A stretch of 64,000 bases of DNA from Triticum aestivum. Lineage: Eukaryota > Streptophyta > Magnoliopsida > Poales > Poaceae. The translations under genes and the position numbers were made by a program. Positions within the stretch are counted from its first letter, which is position 1. Each line of letters opens with the position of its first letter. The notes under the pieces were generated by a model that was given only the letters and a program-made list of their open reading frames with translations, was not told the origin of the DNA and made no database searches. Below, piece by piece: positions 52,181-63,763 of the stretch. Location: positions 682,954,427-683,018,426 of the forward strand of contig NC_057803.1 in NCBI RefSeq assembly GCF_018294505.1, written 5' to 3'.

Positions 52181-54504
52181 GGCTTGTGCGACATATTCGA
52201 GTAGAACTGACATCCCTCGCACTTATCCACTATCTCCTTTGCCATCTCATTCGCCTTGGGCCAGTAAAATCCGGCTCGGTATGCCTTGGCCACGATGGTC
52301 CGAGAGGACGCATGGTGACCGCAGGTCCCTGAGTGAATATCATTGAGGATGAGTCGACCTTCTTCTGGCGTTATGCACTTCTGGCCGACTCCAGTCGCAC
52401 TTTCTCTGTATAATTGTCCTTTGATTACGGTAAAGGCTTTAGATCGACGGACGATCTGTCGAGCCTCTTCCTCATTCTCCGGAAGCTCTTTCCTCAAGAT
52501 ATATGCGACATACGGAATCGTCCAGTCGGGAATGACCACCAAAACCTCCATGATCAAGTCGACCACTGCTGGGACTTCCACTTCAGTCGGATCTGTGGCG
52601 CTCTTAGGCTGCGGAGTTTCTTCGGTGAAAGGGTCTTCTTTGACTGACGGAGTATGTATATGCTCCAAGAACACACCACTCGGAATGGCTTCTCTCTTGG
52701 AACCTATCTTTGCTAGATCATCAGCTGCTTGATTCTTCAGTCGAGGTATATGATGGAGCTCCAACCCCTCGAACTTTTTCTCCAGCTTCCTCACTGCACT
52801 GCAGTATCCAGTCATGGCTGGGCTCCTCACGTCCCACTCTTTCATCACCTGATTGACCACTAAATCCGAGTCCCCATAGACCATTAGGCGACGGACGCCG
52901 AGTGAAATGGCCATGCGCAACCCATATAGGAGGGCCTCATATTCTGCCTCATTGTTGGAGGAATCAAAGTGAATCTGGAGCACATATCTGAGCTTATCTC
53001 CTCTGGGAGAAACCAGGACAACCCCAGCACCGGAACCATTCAACATCTTAGAACCATCGAAAAACATGGTCCAATGCTCCGAGTGAACTTCAGTCGGCTG
53101 CTGCTGTTCGATCCACTCGGCGAGGAAATCTGCTATTGCCTGGGACTTAATGGCTTTCTTTGCCTCAAACTTGATATCAAGGGGAAGAAGTTCAATCGCC
53201 CATTTTGCCACTCGACCGATTGCATCTCTGTTGTGCAAAATCTCTGATAGTGGAGCGTCGCTGACGACTGTGATTGAATGGTCAGAGAAATAATGAGCAA
53301 CCTTCTTTGTGGTCATGTATATTCCATACACAAGCTTCTGATAATGAGGATATCTCTGCTTGGATGGAGTCAAGACTTCAGACAAATAATACACTGGGCG
53401 CTGAACTTTGAGAGCTTTTCCTTCTTCTTCCCGCTCGACCGTTAGCACAGTACTGACGACTTGTCCTGTGGCTGCGATGTAGAGCAACAGAGGCTCTTTG
53501 CTGATTGGAGCAGCAAGCACCGGCTGGGTGGAGAGCAGAGCTTTTAGCTCGGCAAACGCTGCATCAGCTTCTGGAGTCCACTCGAACTTGTCAGCCTTCT
53601 TCATCAGTCGGTAAAGAGGCAATGCCTTTTCACCGAGTCGTGAGATGAATCGACTTAATGCGGCCAAGCATCCAGTAAGCTTCTGGACATCGTGCACTCG
53701 CACAGGGCGTTTCATTCGGAGAATAGTGCCAATCTTTTCTGGGTTGGCGTCGATTCCCCGTTCGGAAACGAGAAAACCGAGTAACTTGCCACCAGGAACT
53801 CCAAATGTGCACTTTGATGGATTGAGCTTGATATCATACCTTCTGAGGTTGGCAAATGTTTCAGCAAGGTCAGCGAGCAGGTCGGAACCTTTTCGTGACT
53901 TGACAACAATATCATCCATATAAGCTTCCACATTCCGACTGATTTGAGTGAGAAGACACTTCTGGATCATTCGCATAAATGTGGCTCCGGCATTCTTGAG
54001 GCCGAATGGCATGGTGATATAGCAGAAGCACCCGAATGGAGTGATGAAAGCTGTTTTTACTTCATCGGGCCCATACAGACGGATCTGGTGGTACCCGGAG
54101 TAAGCATCTAAAAAAGACAACCTCTCGCATCCCGCGGTCGAGTCAACAATTTGATCTATGCGAGGGAGAGGAAAGTGATCTTTTGGGCAGGCCCGGTTGA
54201 TGTGCTTGAAATCAATGCACATTCGGAGCGATTTGTCCTTCTTAGGAACCATGACGACATTAGCGAGCCACTCGGAGTGGAATATCTCTCGGATAAATCC
54301 TGCCGCCAACAGTCGAGCCACTTCTTCACCGATGGCCTTTCTCTTCTGGACGGCGGACCGCCGAAGATGTTCTTTGACTGGTTTTGCAGACTTGTCGACT
54401 CTCAGGCGATGCTCAGCCAGTCCCCTGGGAACACCTGGCATGTCAGCGGGCTTCCATGCAAAAATGTCCCAGTTCTCACGGAGGAACTGGATGAGCGCTT
54501 CTTC
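52181..54504 (-). CDS. Element G pol: RT, RNase H, second RNase H and integrase N-terminus
   Basis: Same frame as gag-protease but after the amber codon at 54505-54507. It is open without interruption to the gap; the Met at 54441 is internal. The RT has SLRMCIDFKHINRACPKD, STAGCERLSFLDAYSGYHQI, TMPFGLKNAGATFMRMI and YMDD (about residue 195 after the stop). The first RNase H connection follows (LLLYIAATGQVVSTVLTVER). The second, archaeal-like RNase H is clear (WTMFFDGSKMLNGSGAGVVL, NNEAEYEALLYGLRMAISLG, VYGDSDLVVNQVMKEWD). The integrase HHCC finger (SGTCGHHASSRT, CEGCQFYSNMSHK) is the last visible part. Expected function is cDNA synthesis and integration. No decay mutation is seen. Confidence 0.92.
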
Positions 54505-54507
54505 CTA
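54505..54507 (-). promoter_or_regulatory. Amber codon at the protease/RT junction of element G
   Basis: TAG follows ...TLDPK and is followed in the same frame by EEALIQFLRENW. It is the only stop between a 982-codon gag-protease frame and an open pol frame in an element with identical LTRs. Element A has TAG at the same place (3428-3430, after ATLDPK and before ESALVAFLRANV). It is a candidate readthrough site that would set the Gag to Gag-Pol ratio. Confidence 0.6.
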
Positions 54508-57453
54508 TTTTGGGTCGAGTGTTGTGGAGATGCGGGTCGGAGCTGCTTCGGGGTCGGTCGGGTGAATGTGAACAGGCTTCGTCTCACCGGACGACTGGAA
54601 TGCAGATTCTGTGGCGGGCTTCTTGGATCGCAGTAAGTCACTCGGATCTGCGTTTTGCTTGTATTCTTCGAACTCGACCGCTGTCACTTGGGAATCGGCA
54701 ATTTTGGAGCCCTTCTGAAAGCACTCCTCTGCCTTTTTCCTATCACCGGTGACAGTGATCACACCTTTGGGACCGGGCATCTTCAATTTGAGGTACACGT
54801 AACATGGTCGAGCCATGAACCGTGCATAGGCTGGCCTCCCCAAAATGGCATGATATGCACTTTGAAAATCCACGACCTCAAACGTCAACTTTTCTTTGCG
54901 AAAATGCTTTGAATCGCCAAACACTACGTCCAAAGCTATCTGGCCGAGTGACTCGGCCTTCTTCCCTGGTATAACTCCATGGAAGCTCATGTTACTAGTG
55001 CTCAGTCGGGACATCGGAATGCCCATACCTTTCAACGTGTCTGCATATAACAGATTGAGCCCACTTCCACCGTCCATCAGCACCTTTGTCAGTCGAGTGC
55101 CTTCGACAACTGGATCGACCACCAAAGCTTGCCTCCCAGGGGTGGCAATATGAGTCGGGTGATCAGATTGGTCGAATGTGATGGGCGTTTGAGACCACTT
55201 CAGATAATTTGCCTTTGCTGGGGCAACCATGTTAACCTCTCGGTTAATCACTTTCAGTCGACTTCTGCTTTCCACATCTGCGAAGATCATCAGAGTGGAG
55301 TTGATATGCGGATATCCTCCCTCACTGTCCTCTTTGTCTTCGGCTTTGTCTGACTCCTTCTCCTTGTCCTTAGACTGTTTTCCCTGAAACTGCTGGATCA
55401 GGAGTCGACATTGGCGAGTGGTGTGCTTTGGGTAAATGATATTCCCCTCTTCATCTTTCTTCGTGTGGATGTGGCACAGCATATCCATCACGTCGTTCCC
55501 TTCTTTATCCTTCACCTTCTTGGGGTTCCAGGATCCTTTTGGTTTCCCCTTAGACTTTCCTTGAGTCATGGCCAGAGCCTCCCCAGGAGCTGCCGGTTCA
55601 GCCTTCCGCTTCTGTTTCCGACTGGTGTTTCCTTTTTCCGACTGATTCGGCTTGTGCTTGCCGCTTCGGAGTCGGTCTTCTTCTTCGCCGTTGGCGTACT
55701 TGGTAGCAATCTCCATCATCCGACTCAAGGTCATGTCACCGGTTCGACCAAATTTCAAACTCAGTTCTCTGTTCTTGACACCATCTTTGAAGGCGCATAC
55801 TGCCTGATGGTCAGAGACATTTTCCACAGTGTGGTGCAAAGTGATCCACCTCTGAATATACTCTCTGAGAGTCTCATTGGTTTTCTGCACGCAGACTTGC
55901 AACTCTGTCAATCCCGCTGGTCGCTTGCAAGTCCCTTCAAACGTTCTGACGAACACTCGGGACAGATCTTCCCAAGTGTAAATGCTGCTAGGAGGTAATT
56001 GAGTCAACCATGCCCTGGCAGAACCTTCCAACATGAGGGGCAAATGCTTCATGGCCACCTCGTCGTTCCCACCACCGATCTGAACTGCCACTCGGTAGTC
56101 TTCAAGCCAAGTTTCAGGCTTGGACTCACCAGTGAACTTGCTGACTCCTGTTGCCAGCCTGAAATTGGGGGGGATAACCGCGGCTCTGATAGCTCTGCTG
56201 AAACATTCAGGACCAGAAACATGTACTCGACTGCTCATAGGCGCATCTCTGTCGAGTGCGCCTCGATGGGCTCTGTTCCGGTCGACCAACCCTTGCACGA
56301 TAATGGATCGCGCGTCGAAGCCTGGCTCTCTATGGTCAACTGGAGCCCTACGCCCTGTACTGTACTGACGCCTATCATCTGGCTGCCGAGGAGCGTAAGA
56401 CCCACCCCTCGGAGGGGAATAGGGCACTCGACGTCTATCATCTCGGTCGAGTCTGTCGCCATATTGATCTCGCCGATTCTCACGCCCTTCGCGCCGCGGA
56501 GGCGATCTGGGGCTGTGAGCCGACTGAACCGTATTCACAGTGACAGATCGACTGTGAATTCTGTTGCGCGACTGAGACACGGCTGAATTCTGATCTCCTG
56601 CTGCCCGGAGCAGATCCCTGATCTGCAGCAAACCTCTGCCAGCCTCTGACTGCGAAGGCTGAATGGACTCTGCTATACGGGTTGCAGCTGCTAAATTCTG
56701 AATTGGGGTTCGATATACCTGAGTCGGCGGGAAGAGTTGGCGTCGACTGGTGTCGGGAACTCGTTGCCGCGCGCGCTCGTCGAGTGCTCGCTGAAGGTTC
56801 TCCAGTCGAGTGCGCTCGGCCAAATTGGCCAGACGCGCCTCCTCCAAGGCACGAGCCTCGGGAGTTTCTCCTGCGATGGGAATACGCAGGGGATCCTCGT
56901 TCCTGCGGCGAAGCTCTTCTCTTTGCAGAGAGTCGAGTGGCTCGGGCTGGTACTCTTCGTAGCCTCGAGCAGGGTCGCCACCATCGCCTGCTCCACCACC
57001 GCGGGCGAAGCCAGGAGGGCTGTGGGGCCCGTCGACCACCAAGATTTCCGCCGCTGGATCACTGCTTCCGCACTCGGATGCAGTCTCTCCGGAGCCAGTC
57101 GACTGATCGAACAAGCCGTAGAGAGATTCGTTGGGCTCGATTGCCGCAACTTGTGTAGTGGTCGACTGGCGAGCCACCGCGTGACTCACCCATCGCTGAA
57201 GCCTCGACCGGCCTGAGCGCTTGCGCTGGCGGGAGACCGGGAGGGTGGAAGACGGAGGAGCCGACCGATACTGGGTCGATGGCTGCCGCAGCAGAACGCC
57301 GCGGACACATGCGCGAAAATGCGTCGCACCGCGGACGGGGAGCGCATCCACGTCGAGTGGAGCCTCCTGGAGCCATGCGGAGTCGTCGGCGATGAAGGTG
57401 AGAGCGCCGAGACGGATCTCTTGGCCCTCGATCAAAACTCCAGCAGACACCAT
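54505..57453 (-). CDS. Element G gag and aspartic protease (982 aa)
   Basis: Starts MVSAGVLIEGQEIRLGAL, the first ATG, about 55 nt after the primer-binding site. The first 430 residues are Arg/Ser/Pro-rich, with a predicted helix around residues 190-230 (EEARLANLAERTRLENLQRA). The Retrotrans_gag capsid domain spans about 440-585 (FTGESKPETWLEDYRVAVQI, LEGSARAWLTQLPPSSIYTW, RTFEGTCKRPAGLTELQVCV). A basic nucleocapsid segment holds CHIHTKKDEEGNIIYPKHTT. The protease begins near residue 794 (VLMDGGSGLNLLY) and ends at YHAILGRPAYARFM. It closes at the amber codon described separately. No frameshift or internal stop is seen, unlike elements A and E. Confidence 0.92.
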   Translation of the reverse strand: MVSAGVLIEGQEIRLGALTFIADDSAWLQEAPLDVDALPVRGATHFRACVRGVLLRQPSTQYRSAPPSSTLPVSRQRKRSGRSRLQRWVSHAVARQSTTTQVAAIEPNESLYGLFDQSTGSGETASECGSSDPAAEILVVDGPHSPPGFARGGGAGDGGDPARGYEEYQPEPLDSLQREELRRRNEDPLRIPIAGETPEARALEEARLANLAERTRLENLQRALDERARQRVPDTSRRQLFPPTQVYRTPIQNLAAATRIAESIQPSQSEAGRGLLQIRDLLRAAGDQNSAVSQSRNRIHSRSVTVNTVQSAHSPRSPPRREGRENRRDQYGDRLDRDDRRRVPYSPPRGGSYAPRQPDDRRQYSTGRRAPVDHREPGFDARSIIVQGLVDRNRAHRGALDRDAPMSSRVHVSGPECFSRAIRAAVIPPNFRLATGVSKFTGESKPETWLEDYRVAVQIGGGNDEVAMKHLPLMLEGSARAWLTQLPPSSIYTWEDLSRVFVRTFEGTCKRPAGLTELQVCVQKTNETLREYIQRWITLHHTVENVSDHQAVCAFKDGVKNRELSLKFGRTGDMTLSRMMEIATKYANGEEEDRLRSGKHKPNQSEKGNTSRKQKRKAEPAAPGEALAMTQGKSKGKPKGSWNPKKVKDKEGNDVMDMLCHIHTKKDEEGNIIYPKHTTRQCRLLIQQFQGKQSKDKEKESDKAEDKEDSEGGYPHINSTLMIFADVESRSRLKVINREVNMVAPAKANYLKWSQTPITFDQSDHPTHIATPGRQALVVDPVVEGTRLTKVLMDGGSGLNLLYADTLKGMGIPMSRLSTSNMSFHGVIPGKKAESLGQIALDVVFGDSKHFRKEKLTFEVVDFQSAYHAILGRPAYARFMARPCYVYLKLKMPGPKGVITVTGDRKKAEECFQKGSKIADSQVTAVEFEEYKQNADPSDLLRSKKPATESAFQSSGETKPVHIHPTDPEAAPTRISTTLDPK

Positions 57454-57507
57454 GATGAAAATACTCGGAAGAATCGCAACTTCTCCGAAAAATCGCTAAA
57501 ACACCTG

Positions 57508-57525
57508 CCCCACGGTGGGCGCCAA
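57508..57525 (-). other. Element G primer-binding site
   Basis: The minus strand reads TTGGCGCCCACCGTGGGG one base after the 5' LTR end, a form common in grass Tat elements. Confidence 0.75.
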
Positions 57526-57526
57526 C

Positions 57527-58052
57527 TGTCGTGGTTCTAAGCCTGACAGTAGAGTGGGGGGTAGGTATGGAGAGACAAGGTTCTAGCTATGGAGAGGTTG
57601 TAAGCACAAAGGATGTACGAGTTCAGGCCCTTCTCGGAAGAAGTAACAGCCCTACGTCTCGGAGCCCGGAGGCGGTCGAGTGGATTATGAACGTGTGGAT
57701 TACAAGGTGCCGAACCCCTCTGCCTGTGGAGGGGGGTGGCTTATATAGAGTGCGCCAGGACCCCAGCCAGCCCACGTAGGAGAGGGTTTAAGGTGAGTTA
57801 AGTCTGGGGCGTTACTGGTAACGCCCCACATAAAAAGCCTTTACTATCATAAAGTCTACTTAATTACAGGCCGTTGCGATGCAGAGTGCCTCTTGGCCTC
57901 CTGGTGGTCGAGTGAGTCTTCGTGGTCGAGTCCTTCAGGTCAGTCGAGTGAATCTTCGTTGGTCGACTGGAAGGCAACCTCTTCTAGGGATGTCCTAGGG
58001 TAAGTTACTTGGAACAGGTCCATGACCCTACCCTAGGTACATAACCCTATCA
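57527..58052 (-). repeat. Element G 5' LTR (526 bp)
   Basis: Identical in length and, by eye, in sequence to 45757-46282. TATATAAG on the minus strand at about 57740-57748 is the candidate promoter for genomic RNA. Followed by TSD GATCC at 58053-58057. Confidence 0.96.
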
Positions 58053-60523
58053 GATCCCATCTCAGATTTCATGGCCTCAAGCCATTTCGCGGAATCTGGG
58101 CTCATCATCGCTTCCTCATAGTTCGTAGGTTCATCATGATCAAGTAACATGACTTCCAGAACAGGATTACCGTACCACTCTGGTGTGGATCTTACTCTGG
58201 TTGACCTACGAGGTTCGGTAGTAACTTAATCAGAAGTTTCATGATCATCATCATTAGCTTCCTCACTAATTGGTGTAGGAATCACTGGAACTAATTTCTG
58301 TGATGAACTACTTTCCAATAAGGGAGAAGGTATAGTTACCTCATCAAGTTCTACTTTCCTCCCACTCACTTCTTTCGAGAGAAACTCCTTCTCTAGAAGG
58401 GATCCATTCTTAGCAACAAATATCTTGCCTTCGGATCTGTGATAGAAGGTGTACCCAACAGTCTTCTTTGGGTATCCTATGAAGACACATTTCTCCAATT
58501 TGGTTTTGAGCTTATCAGGTTGAAGCTTTTTCACATAAGCATCGCAGCCCCAAACTTTAAGAAACGACAACTTGGGTTTCTTGCCAAACCATAGTTCATA
58601 TGGTGTTGTCTCAACGGATTTCGATGGTGCCCTATTTAACGTGAATGCAGCCATCTCTAAAGCATAACCCCAAAACAATAGCAGTAAATCAGTAAGAGAC
58701 ATCATAGATCGCACCATATCTAATAAAGTGCGGTTACGACGTTAGGACACACCATTACGCTGTGGTGTTCCAGGTGGCGCAAGTTGCGAAACTATTCCGC
58801 ATTGTTTCAAATGAAGACTAAACTCATAACTCAAATATTCACCTCCACGATCAGATTGTAGAAACTTAATTTTCTTGTTACGATGATTTTCCACTTCACT
58901 CTGAAATTCTTTCAACTTTTCAAATGTTTCAGATTTATGTTTCATTGAGTAGATATACCCATATCTGCTCAAATCATCTCTGAAGATCAGAAAATAACGA
59001 TACCCACCACGAGCATCCACACTCATCGGACCGCATACATCAGTATGTATTATTTCCAATAAGTCTATTTCTCATTCCATTGTTCCGGAGAACGGAGTCT
59101 TAGTCATCATGCCCATGAGGCATGGTTCGCAAGCATCAAGTGATTCCAAAAGCCCATCAGCATGGAGTTTCTTCATGCGCTTTACACCAATATGACCTAA
59201 ACGGCAGTGCCACAAATAAGTTGCACTATCATTACTAAAATTATATCTTTTGGCTTCAATACTATGAATATGTGTATCACTACTATCGAGATTCAATAAA
59301 AATAGACCACTCATCAAGGGTGCATGACCATAAAAGATATTACTCATATAAATAGAACAACCATTATTCTATGATTTAAATGAATAACCGTCTCGCATCA
59401 AACAAGATCCAGATATAATGTTCATGCTTAACGTTGGCACCAAATAACAATTATTCATGTCTAATACTAATCTCGAAGGTAGATCTAGAGGTAGCATGCC
59501 GACGGCGATCACATCGACATTGGAACCATTTCCCACGCGCATCGTCACCTCGTCCTTAGCCAATATTTGCATAATCCGTAGCCCCTGTTTTGACTTGCAA
59601 ATATTAGCAACAGAACTAGTATCAAATACCCAGGCGCTACTGCGAGCATTAGTAAGGTACACATCAATAACATGTATATCAAATATACCTTTCACTTTGC
59701 CATCCTTCTTATCCGCCAAATACTTGGGGCAGTTCCGCTTCCAGTGACCAGTCCCTTTGTAGTAGAAGCACTCAGTCTCAGGCTTAGGTCCAGACGTGGG
59801 CTTCTTCACTTGAGCAGCAACTTGCTTGTCGTTCTTCTTGAAGTTCCCCTTCTTCCCTTTGCCCTTCTTCTTGAAACTAGTGGTATTGTTGACCATCAAC
59901 ACTTGATGTTCCTTCTTGATTTCTACCTCCGCAGCTTTAAGCATTGCAAAGAGCTCGGGAATTGTCTTATCCATCCCTTGCATATTATAATTCATCATGA
60001 AGCTTTTGTAGCTTGGTGGCAGTGATTGAAGAACTCTGTCAATGACACTATCAATTGGAAGATTAACTCCCAGCTGAGTCAAGTAATTGTGGTACCCAGA
60101 TATTCTGAGTATATGCTCACTTTTAGAACTATTCTCCTCCATTTTGCAGCTGTAGAACTTATTGAAGACTTCATATCTCTCAATTCGGGCATTTGCTTGA
60201 AATATTAATTTCTACTCCTGGAATATCTCATATGCTCCATGATGTTCAAAACGTCGTTGAAGTCCCGGTTGTAAGCCATAAAGCATGGCACACTGAACTA
60301 TCGAGTAGTCATCAGCTTTGCTCTGCCAGACATTCATAACATCAGGTGTTGCTCCTGCAGCGGGTTTGGCACCTAGTGGTGCTTCCAGGACATAATTCTT
60401 CTGTGCAACAATGAGGATAATCGTCAAGTTACGGACCCAGTCCGTGTAGTTGCTACCATCATCTTTCAACTTAGCTTTCTCTAGGAACACATTAAAATTC
60501 AATGGAACAGTAGCACGGGCCAT
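58053..60523 (-). pseudogene. Element F gag, protease and integrase
   Basis: One frame from ATG 60523 (MARATVPLNFNVFLEKAKLK) to the G insertion point, with in-frame stops at 60212, 59369, 59072, 58742 and 58226 but no frameshift. Gag has the usual Copia core (SLPPSYKSFMMNYNMQGMDK) and one zinc knuckle damaged at its second Cys (CFYYKGTGHWKRNC). The protease active site reads WVFDTSSVANICKSK. The pre-integrase finger (LWHCRLGHIGVKRMKKLH, CEPCLMGMMTKTPFSG) and integrase core (IIHTDVCGPM, FLQSDRGGEYLS, GTPQRNGVS) follow, then the KVWGCDAYVKKLQ region. The polyprotein resumes at 45751. Cannot be functional. Confidence 0.92.
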
Positions 60524-61757
60524 TTATCTACAACAACATGGACATGCAAAATACTATCAGGTACTAACTTCACGATAAATTAAAGTTCAATTAATCATAT
60601 TACTTAAGAACTCCCCACTTAGATAGACATCCCTCTAATCATCTAAGTGATCACATGATCCATATCAACTAAACCATGTCCGATCATCACGTGATATGGA
60701 GTAGTTTTCAATGGTGAACATCACTATGTTGATCATATCTACTATATAATTCACGCTCGACCTTTCGGTCTCAGTGTTCCGAGCCAATATCTACATATGC
60801 TAGGCTCGTCAAGTTTAACTCGAGTATTTTGCGTGTGCAAAACTGGCTTGCACCCGTTGTATGTGAACATAGAGCTTATCACACCTGATCATCACGTGGT
60901 GTCTCGGCACGAAGAAATGTCGCAACGGTGCATACTCAGGGAGAACACTTGTACCTTGAAATTTAGTGAGAGATCATCTTATAATTCTACAGCCGTACTA
61001 AGCAAAATAAGATGCATAAAGGATAAACATCACATGCAATCAATATAAGTGATATGATATGGCCATCATCATCTTGTGCCTTTGATCTCCATCTCCAAAG
61101 CACTGTCATGATCAGCATCGTCACCGGCTTGACACCTTGATCTCCATCGAAGCATCGTTGTCGTCTCGCCAACTATTTCTTCTACGACTATCGCTACCGC
61201 TTAGTGATAAAGTAAAGCAATTACATGGTGAATGCATTTCATACAATAAAGCGACAACCATATGGCTCCTGCCAGTTGCTGATAATTGTTACAAAACATG
61301 ATCATCTCATACAACAATTTATATATCATCACGTCTTAACCATATCACATCACAGCAAGCCCTGCAAAAACAATTTAGACGTCCTCTACTTTGTAGTTGC
61401 AAGTTTTACGTGGCTGCTATGGGCTTAGCAAGAACCGTTCTTACCTACGCATCAAAAACCACAACGATTTTTCGTCAAGTGTGTTGTTTTAACCTTCAAC
61501 AAGGACCGGACGTAGTCACACTCGATTCAACAAAAGTTGGTGAAACAGACACCCACTAGCCACCTGTGTGCAAAGCACGGCGGTAGAACCAGTCTCATGA
61601 ACGCGGTCATGTAATGTCGGTCTGGGCCACTTCATCCAACAATACCGCTGAATCAAAGTATGACATGCTAGTAAGTAGTACGACTATTATCGCCAACAAC
61701 TCTTTGTGTTCTACTCATGCATATAACATCTACGCATAGACCTAAATCGGATGCCAC
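60524..61757 (-). other. Element F 5' leader with primer-binding site
   Basis: About 1.2 kb between the 5' LTR and gag, as usual for the Angela/BARE group, with no coding capacity. On the minus strand the first bases are G then TGGCATCCGATTTAGG (61756-61741), a diverged primer-binding site. Confidence 0.7.
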
Positions 61758-63468
61758 TGTTGGGGAACGCAGTATTTCAAAACTTTCCTACAATCACACA
61801 AGATCTATTTAGGAGAAGCATAGCAACGAGCGGGGAGAGTGTGTCCATGTACCCTCATAGACCGAAACCGGAAGCGTTTAGTAACGTGGTTGATGTAGTC
61901 GAATGTCTTTGCGATCCAACCGATCAAGTACCAAACGCACCGCACCTCCGTGATCTACACACGTTCATCTCGGCGACGTCTCTCGAACTCTAGATCCAGC
62001 TGAGGCCAAGGGAGAGTTTCGTCAGCACGACGGCATGGTGACGGTGATGATGAAGTTACCGACGCAGTGTTTCGCCTAAGCACTACGACAATATGACCGA
62101 GGTGGAAAACTGTGGAGGGGGCACCGCACACGGCTAAGAAATCAACTTGTGTGTCTATGGGGTGCCCCCTTCCCCGTATATAAAGGAGGGGAGCAGGGGC
62201 CAGCTGGCCTCAAGGGGCGCACCTAAGGGGGGAATCCTACTCCTACTAGGAGTAGGTTCCCCCCTTTCCTAGTCCAACAAGGAGGGGAATGAAGGAGGAA
62301 GGGGAGAGAAGGAAGGAGGCGGGCGCCGCCCCCACCCCTTGTCCAATTCGGACTGGGGGGCGCGCGCCACCTCCTGGCTGGCCCTCTCTCCTCTAAGGCC
62401 CATGGTGGCCCATTAACTTCTCGGGGGGGGGGGGGTTCCAGTAACCCTCCGGCACTCTGGTTTTATCCGAAACTCTCCGGAACACTTGTGGTGTCCGAAC
62501 AACATGGTCCAATATATCAATCTTTATGTCTCGACCATTTCGATACTCCTCGTCATGTCTGTGATCTCATCCGGGACTCCGAACAACCTTTGGTACATCA
62601 AATCACATTAACTCACAATACCAATCGTCATCGAATGTTAAGCGTGCGGACCCAATGGGTTCAAGAACTATGTAGACATGATCAAGACACTTCTCTGGTC
62701 AATAACCAACAGTGGAACCTGGATGCCCATATTGGTTCCTACATATTCTATGAAAATATTTATCGGTTAAACCGCACAACAACATACGTTGTTCCCTTTG
62801 TCATTGGTATGTTACTTGCCCGAGATTCGGTCGTCGGTATCATCATACCTAGTTCAATCTCGTTATCGGCAAGTCTCTTTACTTGTTATGTAGTGCATCA
62901 TCCCGCAACTAACTCATTAGTCACATTGCTTGCAAGGGTTACAGTGATGTGCATTACCGAGAGGGCCTAGAGATACCTCTCCGACAACCGGAGTGAAAAA
63001 TCCTAATCTCGATCTATGCCAACTCAACAAACACCATCGGAGACACCTGTAGAGCATCTTTATAATCACCCAGTTATGTTGTGACGTTTGATAGCACACT
63101 AAGTGTTCCTCCGGTATTCGGGAGTTGCATAATCTCATAGTCATAGGAACATGTATAAGTAATGAAGAAAGCAATAGCAATAAACTAAACGATCATAGTG
63201 CTAAGCTAACGGATGGGTCTTGTCCATCACATCATTATCTAATTATGTGATCCCGTTCATCAAATGACAACACATGTCTATGGCTAGGAAACTTAACCAT
63301 CTTTGATTAACGAGCTAGTCAATTAGAGGCATACTAGGGACACTATGTATTCACACATGTACTAAGTTTCCGGTTAATACAATTCTAGCATGAATGATAA
63401 ACATTTATCATGATATAAGGAAATATAAATAACAACTTTATTATTGCCTCTAGGGCATATTTCCTTCA
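61758..63468 (-). repeat. Element F 5' LTR (1711 bp)
   Basis: Matches 42544-44225 with substitutions and indels, for example a longer G run at 62424-62434. A TATATAAAGG-like stretch lies near 62176 and the conserved palindrome at about 62231-62268. Confidence 0.94.
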
Positions 63469-63508
63469 CTAAATATCCCATAGCACCGCGTTAATTACAG
63501 CACAAGGC

Positions 63509-63750
63509 CTTTGGTTCCAGTTGGTGGCACGAACCGGGACCAATGCCCCCCTTTGGTCCCGGTTCGTGGCACCAACCGGGACCAATGCCCCCCTTTGGTC
63601 CCGGTTCGTGGCACCAATTGGGACCAAAGGTCATTGCTTCCCGCCCTTTGGGCTGACGAAAACTGACATTTGGTCCCGATTGGTGGCACCAACCGGGACT
63701 AAAGGGTGGCATTGGTCCCAGTTAGTGCCACGAACTGGGACCAATGCTCT
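63509..63750. repeat. Palindromic GGTCCCGGTT repeat array
   Basis: At least five arms in alternating orientation; neighbouring arms can pair to form long hairpins. The small ORFs on both strands here are products of the repeat. Confidence 0.85.
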
Positions 63751-63755
63751 GGGTA

Positions 63756-63763
63756 TATAAGCC
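63756..63763 (+). promoter_or_regulatory. TATA box downstream of the inverted-repeat array
   Basis: TATATAAG in gggtatataagcccacac. It could be the promoter of a gene that starts near the window edge, within C-rich sequence. No start codon can be assigned with confidence. Confidence 0.4.

Larger units (their letters stand above)
45757..58052 (-). mobile_element. Element G: young Tat-lineage Gypsy retrotransposon with intact antisense gene
   Basis: A 12.3-kb element (including an 892-bp N run) with 526-bp LTRs that I could not tell apart by eye, and a perfect GATCC TSD. Minus strand: 5' LTR 58052-57527, gag-protease, amber codon, RT, RNase H, second RNase H and integrase (core lost in the gap). 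Plus strand: a seven-exon gene at 46843-50489 lying between pol and the 3' LTR, transcribed toward pol. A 74-bp tandem array separates the two convergent units. This is the only element in the window that looks potentially functional. Confidence 0.95.
42544..63468 (-). mobile_element. Element F: Angela/BARE-type Copia element, split by element G
   Basis: LTRs at 42544-44225 and 61758-63468, with TGTTGGGGAAC...ATATTTCCTTCA on the plus strand, the inverted form of the Angela/BARE ends. Without G and its TSD copy it is about 8.6 kb, the usual size for the family. The Gag-Pol frame is on the minus strand in the Copia order gag, protease, integrase, RT, RNase H. The TSD is CTAAA (63469-63473); the left copy is offset by one base (42538-42542, with an extra A before the LTR). 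It interrupts CACTA sequence. Confidence 0.94.
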
